A stretch of DNA of 12,900 nucleotides, from positions 1-12,900 of the forward strand of contig CAYRKT010000045.1 of the NCBI GenBank assembly GCA_964425005.1. The letters are read 5' to 3'. Under the pieces are notes generated by a model that was not told the DNA's origin, made no database searches, and saw only the letters and a program-made list of their open reading frames with translations. Every line of letters begins with the position of its first letter. Position 1 is the first letter of the stretch. Both the position numbers and the translations under genes were made by a program. Shown piece after piece: positions 5,271 to 11,388 of this stretch. Source of the DNA: CAYRKT01 sp964425005 (GTDB taxonomy: Bacteria > Synergistota > Synergistia > CAYRKT01).

Positions 5271-6995
5271 TCAACCCTCCTGGAAGACCACGCCCTCGTT
5301 CCTCTCGGAGCTGAAGAAGGCGGAGAACTTCCCCCTGTATATCCTTATGCAGCTCATCGGGCCCAGCCTGCAGGGGTAGGACCTGAACCACTCCTCGTCG
5401 AAGAGGTTGCCCTTCTCCCCCACGAAGACGGGCATGTAGAGGACCCCGTCCACCTCGAGGTCCCCGAAGAAGTGGGTCCCGTAGGAGAGCTCGGGCCAGA
5501 AGCCCTTTCTGGGTATGCCCAGCTCCACCAGGCAGACGCACCCGGCTATCTCGTTGTAGCGGACCGGCACCCCCAGCTCGGGGTTGGTGGAGCCCCACCT
5601 GCCGGGCCCCACCAGGACGAAGGGGGCGCCCCCGAGGGAGTCGCGCACCTGGGCGAGGGCCCTGGCCACCGAGGGCTTGTCCTCGGCCTCGGCGTAGCCC
5701 TCCGGGTCGACGAAGACCAGGTATGGGACCTCCTCCACCGCCCCGTTGGAGACCATCCTGTCGCCCCGAAGGATGGCCCTCCCCCTGCCCTGCGGGATCT
5801 CCACCCTCTGGCCGTAGGAGCCGCTCCAGAGGGATCTCACCTGCACCAGGTCCAGGGCGTCCTCGTCGGGCTCGTAGGCGAACTCGCAGTCAACGGGCAT
5901 GCCAAATAGCTCCTCGAAGGAGCGGAGCAGAGCCCTCATCCCGTCGAAGAAGCGCCCGTGGGTCCTGGGGAAGTCCCGGAAGGAGAAGACCAGCTTGCCG
6001 CAGAGGTCCTTTCCCTCGACGAACCTCCCGTAGGGCAAAAGTTCCCTCTCGAACACGTCGTAGAAGCTGACCAGGGAGGGGGCGCAGCGGTGGTAACCCA
6101 GGAAGTGGGGGACCTGGTTTATGTTGAAGGAGCAGAAACACCCCTCCTTCAGGTCCACCGCGTCGAAGGTCTCCTGGGAGTACTTGGCGATGAGCTCCGG
6201 CAGGTTCCCCTCGGGCCTGGCGAAGGGGTCGGTGAGGGAGAAGATCCTGGCGTACCACCTGCTGGTACCCCTGGTGCCGAAGCCGAAGACCATCCGCAAA
6301 AGGCCATCCTCTGACCTGAGCCTCCTGCTCCAGAGCCTGAAGGCCCTGGAAAAAGCCACCCCTGCGGTGGTGGGGTAGAAGTAGCGATCCCCCCTGGTCC
6401 TGCCGGAGGCCTCCATCACCAGTATGGCCATGGAGTCCTCCCCCAGGCCGTGCCTCTCCCGGTAGGTCCTGGCCACCGGGTTGTACACCCTGGCGTATAT
6501 CCTCCTCGCGCAGCGCTCCACCGCCATCGCCCTCTCCTCGGGCGAGGCGAAGGAGTCGGCCAAAAAGACGCTCATGTACTTGCCGGCGAAGGAGTGCTTG
6601 AGGCTGTCCTCCAGGAGGGAGGACGACCTGACCACGATGGGGCCTTTGAGGTCCTTTAGGAGCTTCACGAGCCCCTCCCTGAACCAGGTGGGGAACTCCA
6701 CCGCTTCGAAGGCCCTCTCCACCTCGTAGTAGTCGCCCCCCGAGGCGGCCTCTCTGACCCTGGGGTGGGACTTGAGCTCCTCGAAGAGGCCACACCCCAC
6801 GGCGAAGAGCCTGGGGACCGAGACGGAAAAGCCAAGGCCTCTCCCCAAGGCCCCCTCCTCCAGCAGACGCCTCACCAGGAAAAGGGGCCTCGCCTTGCCC
6901 CCGACGCTTCCCTCCCCCAGGACCAGGTGGGAGAAGCCCTCCTTCCTGGGGTCGAAACGGAAGAACTCTCCAACCCTCTCCTCGTCCAAAGACAC
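5271..6995 (-). CDS. PEP synthase/PPDK-type ATP-grasp domain protein, second of a tandem pair
   Basis: A 574-residue protein with the ATP-binding domain of PEP synthase and pyruvate phosphate dikinase (Pfam PPDK_N type). Visible nucleotide-binding residues are GGKA (32-35, Lys34), VRSSSLLEDSLKHSFAGKY (122-140, Arg123), Glu371 and the VQVRS motif (384-388, Gln385 and Arg387). The phosphohistidine swivel domain (TGGxxSH) and the PEP-binding barrel are both absent. Instead a C-terminal domain carries LVGPGRWGSTNPELGVPVRY (461-480), CVC (486-488) and ELSYGTHFFGDL (502-513). The reaction is therefore unknown; ATP-dependent phosphotransfer is an inference. The start is GTG, whose G is the last base of the TAG stop of the first paralogue, a one-base overlap suggesting translational coupling and equal expression. 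An upstream extension in the same frame (to 7352) is only a shadow of the first paralogue and shows no family similarity. The tail-anchored gene starts four bases downstream. Confidence 0.85.
   Translation of the reverse strand: MSLDEERVGEFFRFDPRKEGFSHLVLGEGSVGGKARPLFLVRRLLEEGALGRGLGFSVSVPRLFAVGCGLFEELKSHPRVREAASGGDYYEVERAFEAVEFPTWFREGLVKLLKDLKGPIVVRSSSLLEDSLKHSFAGKYMSVFLADSFASPEERAMAVERCARRIYARVYNPVARTYRERHGLGEDSMAILVMEASGRTRGDRYFYPTTAGVAFSRAFRLWSRRLRSEDGLLRMVFGFGTRGTSRWYARIFSLTDPFARPEGNLPELIAKYSQETFDAVDLKEGCFCSFNINQVPHFLGYHRCAPSLVSFYDVFERELLPYGRFVEGKDLCGKLVFSFRDFPRTHGRFFDGMRALLRSFEELFGMPVDCEFAYEPDEDALDLVQVRSLWSGSYGQRVEIPQGRGRAILRGDRMVSNGAVEEVPYLVFVDPEGYAEAEDKPSVARALAQVRDSLGGAPFVLVGPGRWGSTNPELGVPVRYNEIAGCVCLVELGIPRKGFWPELSYGTHFFGDLEVDGVLYMPVFVGEKGNLFDEEWFRSYPCRLGPMSCIRIYRGKFSAFFSSERNEGVVFQEG
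5276..5281 (-). promoter_or_regulatory. Ribosome binding site for the tail-anchored protein
   Basis: A consensus AGGAGG on the minus strand, nine bases before the TTG at 5266. It lies inside the last codons of the upstream gene and is the best evidence for the TTG start, as no ATG is near. Confidence 0.6.
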
Positions 6996-8776
6996 TACCA
7001 GCCCTCCTCCCTCGGCGCGGAGACCTCCTCCACCAGGGCCACCACTCCTCTCTCCTCCTCGCCGTCCAGGTATACGGCGAAGGGCCCTCTGTATATCCTC
7101 ACAAGCCCCCCCAGCATCTCCTCCCTGGGGGAACCCTCGAAGAAGTCCCGGTCGAAGAGGTTTCCCTCCTCCCCCACGTACACCGGCATGTATATTATGC
7201 CATCCAGGTCCAGGTCCATGAAGAAGTGGGTGCCGTAGGAGAGCTCCGGCGAGAAGCCCGAGGAAGGAAGACCCAGCTCCACCAGGCAGCCGCAGTTGGA
7301 GATCTCCGAGTACCTCACGGGCACGCCCAGCTCTGGGTTGGAAGATCCCCACCTGCCCGGTCCCACCAGTACGTAGGAGGTCCCCTCGAGCCTGCGGTTG
7401 ACCTCCCCCACGGCCCTGGCCGCGCGGAACTTGTCCCCGCAGGAGAGATAACCCATCGGGTCCACCAGGACCAGGAAGTCGGTCCTGGGCAGGAAGCCGT
7501 TGCTGATCATGCGGTTTCCGGCCAGGATCGCCCTCTCCTCCGCCCAGTGGGGTATCCTCACGGGCCTCAGGTGCTCGTAGGAGGCCAGCGGCCTGGACTG
7601 GACTATCCCTATCTCGCCCGTCTCGGTCTCATAGGTGAACTCCACGTCCACGGCGAAGCCGGCCTGCTCCTCCAGGAAGAGCAACGTCTCCCTCATGAAG
7701 GAGAAGAAGCCCCTGAAGGCCCTGGGCATCTGCTCGAAGGAGAAGATGTAGCGGTTGGCCGGCGAATCCTCGAAGTAGCCCGAGAGGGAGTGGAGCAGGT
7801 AGCCGTCGTAGACGGAGACGAACTTCCCCAGGTTCCTGTGGAGGAACTTTAGCTCCTCCACCTTCTCCTCCAGCCCGGCCGACTTCATGAGCCCGTCCTC
7901 CAGGTCCACGTAGTCGAAGCTCTCCTGGGAGTGGCGGACTATCTCCTTAGCCACGCTCCCCTCGGGCCTCAGGGAGGGATCGGTGAGGTAGAAGTTCCTG
8001 GCGAAGCACCTGTCGGTGGTCCTGGTGCCCAGGCCGAAGCACATCCTGAGCATCCCGTCCTCCTTCCTTATGCGGGGGCTAAACCTCCTGGCAACCCTGG
8101 AAAGCCCCACCCCGGCGAGCTCGGGGTAGAACATCTTCCCCCTCCGCTTACCCATCACCTCCTGGATCATGAGGGCCATCTTCTCGTGCCTGATCTTGAG
8201 CCTGTGCTTCCTCCTGTACTCGGCAGCGGCCGGGTTGAAAGTGTAGGCCAGGGCCAGCTTGACCATCTCCTTCGCCCTCTCGAGGAAGGAGGAGAAGGAG
8301 CCAGCGGGGGCCAGGAACTGGGTCAGGTATTTGCCGGCGAAGGCGAACTTCAGCGAGTCCTCCAGGAGGGAGGAGGACCTTATGGCTATGGGGCCCTCCA
8401 CCTGCCGAAGGGTCCTCTCCAGATCCGCCTCGAACCAGGCGGGGAGAGGGGCCTTGAGGAAGGCCTTGGCCGTGTCCTCGAAGGGCAGCTCCCTGACGCA
8501 CTCCTCGAGGCCGTTTCGGGAGATGAACTCGTCGAAGAGGTCAGTCCCCACGTAGAAGGTCCTGGGGAAGACGAAGGCGAAGGGCTTTCCCGAGGCGAAA
8601 CCCGTCCACTGCAGCAGCGTCTTGGCGAAGAGGAATCCCTTGGCCTTGCCCCCCACCCTGCCGCCGCCTATGAGGTGGGACCTCACCTCCTCGAGATCGG
8701 TGGGCTCGAAGGAGGGGTAGTCGATGGGTTTTCCCCTTCCCGCGCCGTATTCGTCCATAAGGTGGTCGAACCTCAA
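6995..8776 (-). CDS. PEP synthase/PPDK-type ATP-grasp domain protein, first of a tandem pair
   Basis: A 593-residue protein collinear with its downstream neighbour. The ATP-binding domain has GGKAKG (42-47, Lys44), IRSSSLLEDSLKFAFAGKY (132-150, Arg133), Glu379 and IVQSRPL (391-397, Gln393 and Arg395), the residues that bind ATP in PEP synthase and PPDK. No TGGxxSH phosphohistidine motif and no PEP-binding barrel follow; after the QSRP motif the chain has ILAGNRMISNG (417-427), VLVDPMGY (436-443) and a C-terminal domain with VGPGRWGSSNPELGVPVRY (471-489), CGC (495-497) and ELSYGTHFFMDL (511-522). PEP synthase is about 800 residues and PPDK about 870, so this is not a full-length enzyme. It may be an ATP-dependent kinase or phosphotransferase of unknown substrate. 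The TTG start has GGGGGTGA seven bases upstream; ATG at codon 7 is possible. It begins seven bases after plsY and is coupled to the second paralogue. Confidence 0.85.
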   Translation of the reverse strand: MRFDHLMDEYGAGRGKPIDYPSFEPTDLEEVRSHLIGGGRVGGKAKGFLFAKTLLQWTGFASGKPFAFVFPRTFYVGTDLFDEFISRNGLEECVRELPFEDTAKAFLKAPLPAWFEADLERTLRQVEGPIAIRSSSLLEDSLKFAFAGKYLTQFLAPAGSFSSFLERAKEMVKLALAYTFNPAAAEYRRKHRLKIRHEKMALMIQEVMGKRRGKMFYPELAGVGLSRVARRFSPRIRKEDGMLRMCFGLGTRTTDRCFARNFYLTDPSLRPEGSVAKEIVRHSQESFDYVDLEDGLMKSAGLEEKVEELKFLHRNLGKFVSVYDGYLLHSLSGYFEDSPANRYIFSFEQMPRAFRGFFSFMRETLLFLEEQAGFAVDVEFTYETETGEIGIVQSRPLASYEHLRPVRIPHWAEERAILAGNRMISNGFLPRTDFLVLVDPMGYLSCGDKFRAARAVGEVNRRLEGTSYVLVGPGRWGSSNPELGVPVRYSEISNCGCLVELGLPSSGFSPELSYGTHFFMDLDLDGIIYMPVYVGEEGNLFDRDFFEGSPREEMLGGLVRIYRGPFAVYLDGEEERGVVALVEEVSAPREEGW

Positions 8777-8783
8777 GGGCCGA

Positions 8784-9377
8784 TCACCCCCTCCCCTTGC
8801 CCGCCTTCAGCTCTCTGCCCTCGATGAGCCTCCTTATGTTGGATCGGTGCCTGAACCACACCACGAGGGCTATCGCCGCGGTCGACCAGGCGAGGGGGGA
8901 ATCGCCGACCGAGAGGTACACGGCCACCGGGGCCACGGTCATGCTGGCGAGGGAGGCCACGCTCACGTAGCCGAAGCCCCTGAAGACCAAAAACCAAAGC
9001 AACCCGCACCCCAGGGAGACGGGGGGCGAGTAGGCGAAGAGCACCCCGAAGGCGGTGGAAACCCCCTTGCCCCCCCTGAAGCCAAGCCACACGGGGAAGC
9101 AGTGCCCCAACACCCCAGCCAGCCCGGAGAGGGCGAGGACCAGATCCCCATGGCCCAGAAGCTTCAGGGCCAGCACCACCAGCCCCACCTTGGCCATGTC
9201 GAAGAGCCCCACCAGGTAGGCCCACCTCTTTCCCAGCGCTCTGCTCACGTTGGTGGCCCCGATGTTGCCGCTGCCCACGGTCCTTATGTCGATGCCCGCT
9301 ACCAGCTTAACCACCACGAGCCCCGTGGGTATGGACCCGAACAGGTACGCCCCCAAGGGGAAAAGGACGGTCTCCAA
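8784..9377 (-). CDS. plsY: Acyl-phosphate glycerol-3-phosphate acyltransferase PlsY
   Basis: An integral membrane enzyme that transfers a fatty acyl group from acyl-phosphate to sn-glycerol-3-phosphate, giving lysophosphatidic acid, the first step of phospholipid synthesis; it works with PlsX. The 197-residue product is of normal length and has all three family motifs: GSGNIGATNVSRALG (35-49, preceded by GSIPTG at 14-19), GHCFPVWLGFRGGKGVST (91-108) and RHRSNIRRLIEGRE (176-189). Several hydrophobic helices separate them. The start is TTG with GAGGTGA six bases upstream, overlapping the stop of the permease gene before it. It sits inside a transporter operon and is followed seven bases later by the first ATP-grasp paralogue; this placement is unusual because plsY is more often alone or near housekeeping genes. 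No plsX is visible in the window. Confidence 0.96.
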   Translation of the reverse strand: METVLFPLGAYLFGSIPTGLVVVKLVAGIDIRTVGSGNIGATNVSRALGKRWAYLVGLFDMAKVGLVVLALKLLGHGDLVLALSGLAGVLGHCFPVWLGFRGGKGVSTAFGVLFAYSPPVSLGCGLLWFLVFRGFGYVSVASLASMTVAPVAVYLSVGDSPLAWSTAAIALVVWFRHRSNIRRLIEGRELKAGKGRG

Positions 9378-9383
9378 CTCGCC

Positions 9384-9390
9384 TCACCTC
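9384..9390 (-). promoter_or_regulatory. Ribosome binding site deciding the plsY start
   Basis: GAGGTGA on the minus strand, six bases before TTG at 9377. Its last three bases are the TGA stop of the permease gene, so termination and initiation are closely linked. No ATG is available upstream of the conserved region other than this TTG context. Confidence 0.5.
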
Positions 9391-10316
9391 TCCTCCCTGT
9401 CGTAGGGTTTGCCCAGGGCCGATGGGGCAGAGAGCCGCATGGCCAGCTCCTCCCTCAGGCCCGAGAATCCCATGAGGACCAGAGTGGCCAGGTAGGGGAT
9501 CATGAGGAGGAATGGGGTCGGTACGCCCACCCCTCTGGTCTGGAGGTAGAACTGCAGGACCCCAAGCCCTCCGAAGAGGTAGGAGCTCCAGAGGGCCCTT
9601 TTGGGGTCCCACAGGGAGAAGATCACCAGGGCCACGGCTATCCAGCCCCTCCCGGCCGAGATGTTCTCCACCCACATGCGGGTGTAGGAGAGGGGCAGGT
9701 AAGCCCCGCCGAGCGCCACGATCCCCCCGCCCAGGCAGGTGGCAAAGATCCTCACCCGGTCCACCGGGACCCCCATGGCGTCCGCCACCCTGGGCGACTC
9801 GCCGCAGGCTCGAAGCCTGAGCCCCCAGGAGCTCCTGTGGAGGAAGACCCAGACCAGTAGCACCAGGAGGTAGGAGAGGTAGACCATGGGGTCCTGCCGG
9901 AAGAGGGCCCTGCCCACGGCGGGAAGCTCGGAGAGGGGCCACAGGGGCAGAGGCTCGAAGCCCCTTATGGTCTGTCCCACCAGCGGCTTGCCCAGGGCCG
10001 CCGAGATGCCCGACCCCAGCATGGCCAGGGCCACACCGCTGACCACCTGGTTCCCCTTGAGCTTCACGGACAGGAGCGCGTGGGGCAAGGAGACGAAGGC
10101 CCCCGCCGCGAAGGCCAGGGCCGCCGCCAGGAGGGGGGGTGCCCCCGCGAAGGCCGAGGCGAAGGCGGAAAGAGCCCCCACCAGCATGATCCCCTCGAGC
10201 CCCAGGTTAAGGACCCCGCTTCGCTCCGTGAGTATCTCCCCCAGGGTGGCAAAGAGCAGGGGCGTACCGCTTCTTACCGCTGCGGGGAGGACCTCCTGAA
10301 AGATCAGGTCAAGCAT
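9384..10316 (-). CDS. ABC transporter permease, BMP/Nup-type nucleoside importer family (YufQ/NupQ-like)
   Basis: One of two membrane subunits of an importer of the basic-membrane-protein family, whose studied members carry nucleosides. The 310-residue, strongly hydrophobic protein has ERSGVLNLGLEGIMLVGA (31-48), NQVVSGVALAMLGSGISA (89-106), LRACGESPRVADAMGVPVDR (168-187), the coupling-helix region that contacts the ATPase, and GRGWIAVALVIF (222-233). All are close to the family consensus. It has a true ATG start that overlaps the end of the upstream permease by eight bases (ATGCTTGA), a classic coupled arrangement giving equal amounts of the two subunits. Substrates other than nucleosides (for example other small polar compounds) are known or suspected for the wider family, so the substrate is an inference. 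Confidence 0.92.
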   Translation of the reverse strand: MLDLIFQEVLPAAVRSGTPLLFATLGEILTERSGVLNLGLEGIMLVGALSAFASAFAGAPPLLAAALAFAAGAFVSLPHALLSVKLKGNQVVSGVALAMLGSGISAALGKPLVGQTIRGFEPLPLWPLSELPAVGRALFRQDPMVYLSYLLVLLVWVFLHRSSWGLRLRACGESPRVADAMGVPVDRVRIFATCLGGGIVALGGAYLPLSYTRMWVENISAGRGWIAVALVIFSLWDPKRALWSSYLFGGLGVLQFYLQTRGVGVPTPFLLMIPYLATLVLMGFSGLREELAMRLSAPSALGKPYDREER

Positions 10317-11385
10317 CGCCCTCGCCCGCCCTTCCCTCCAGGACCAGCTCGTACCGGGAGAAGAAGTCCCCCACCAGGGCGAAGGTAAGCACCAGCCCCT
10401 GGACCACCTGGACGGAGGCCAGGGGTAGCCTGAAGGATATCTGCAGGGCGTCTCCCGCCACGAAGAGGGCCGCCACCAGGTAGGATACGGGGAGGGCCAC
10501 GAGGGGCTTAACCCTGGAAAGCCACGCCACCGTGATCCCCGTGAAGCCGTAGCCCGGGGACATGGAGGGCTGAAGGCGGTGGATCAGCCCGGAGAACTCG
10601 CAGAAGCCCGCAAGCCCCGCAAGTCCTCCGCTGAGGAACATCACCAGCAGGACGTTCCTCCAGTAGTTCATCCCGGCGTAGAGGGAGGCCTCCTTGCTGC
10701 TTCCCGTCACCCTGACCTCGTAGCCGAAGCTGGTCCTCTCCAGCAGCAGGTGGAGCGCCGCGGAGGAAAGCACCACCAGCAGGACCCCCAGGTGGAGCCT
10801 GGGGGGTATCAGCACCGGAAGGGAGTGGGATGGGGGTATGAGCGGGGTCATGGGGAAGCCCAAAGAAGAAGGGTCCTTCCATGGGCCGTAGACCAGGTAG
10901 TCCATCCAGAGCAGGGCCACGTAGTTGAGCATCAGGCTCGATATGACCTCGTTGACCCTGAGCCTGACCTTCAGCAGCCCCACCAGGGAGGCGTAAAGCC
11001 CACCGGCGACGAAGGCCGAAAGCCCCATCGCGGGGAGGTTCAGGGCCCTGGACCCCCAGTCCAGGTGCCTGGCGAAGAGGGCCGCCGCGAAGGCACCCAG
11101 ATGTAGCTGCCCCTCGGCGCCGATGTTCCAGAGGAGCATCCTGAAGGACAGGGAGACGGCCAGGGCGCAGAAGGCTATGGGCACGGCCTTTACGGCGGTC
11201 TCCTTGAGCCCGTATGAGCTTCCGAAGGGGGCTTCCAGCAGGACGTAGAAGAAGCTTGCGGGACTTATACCCCTGAGGGCCAGCAGGGCTGCCGACAGGA
11301 GGAGGGCGAAGAGCACCCCCCCGGAGCTCGCCAGGGCCCAGCGAAGCCCTTCCTCCTCGAAACGCCTCCTGAACCTGATCCCCAA
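10309..11385 (-). CDS. ABC transporter permease, BMP/Nup-type nucleoside importer family (YufP/NupP-like)
   Basis: The second membrane subunit, 358 residues. After a short basic cytoplasmic N-terminus (1-13) there is a first helix (about 20-39), then SFRMLLWNIGAEGQLHLGAF (80-99), KVRLRVNEVISSLMLNYVA (139-157) and a coupling segment around YEVRVTGSSKEASLYAGMN in the second half, all in the order expected for YufP/NupP proteins. The start is TTG, three bases after the TAG of the ATPase gene, with GGGAGG eight bases upstream lying within the end of that gene. It overlaps the next permease by eight bases. Length and motif content are normal, with no sign of degradation. Confidence 0.92.
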   Translation of the reverse strand: MGIRFRRRFEEEGLRWALASSGGVLFALLLSAALLALRGISPASFFYVLLEAPFGSSYGLKETAVKAVPIAFCALAVSLSFRMLLWNIGAEGQLHLGAFAAALFARHLDWGSRALNLPAMGLSAFVAGGLYASLVGLLKVRLRVNEVISSLMLNYVALLWMDYLVYGPWKDPSSLGFPMTPLIPPSHSLPVLIPPRLHLGVLLVVLSSAALHLLLERTSFGYEVRVTGSSKEASLYAGMNYWRNVLLVMFLSGGLAGLAGFCEFSGLIHRLQPSMSPGYGFTGITVAWLSRVKPLVALPVSYLVAALFVAGDALQISFRLPLASVQVVQGLVLTFALVGDFFSRYELVLEGRAGEGDA

Positions 11386-11388
11386 GGG

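Noticed and set aside
6996..7352. N-terminal extension of the second ATP-grasp protein into the first gene
   Set aside because: The frame is open upstream, but the extension is Gly/Arg-rich, overlaps the conserved C-terminus of the first paralogue and has no counterpart in that paralogue. The GTG at 6995 gives a collinear N-terminus.
5271..8776. Annotation of the pair as PEP synthase (ppsA) or pyruvate phosphate dikinase (ppdK)
   Set aside because: Both proteins are under 600 residues and lack the phosphohistidine motif and the PEP/pyruvate barrel, so the enzyme names would be wrong.
8724..9860. A 378-codon plus-strand frame antisense to plsY and part of a permease
   Set aside because: It spans two clearly real genes on the other strand and is rich in Pro, His and Gly; it has no family features.
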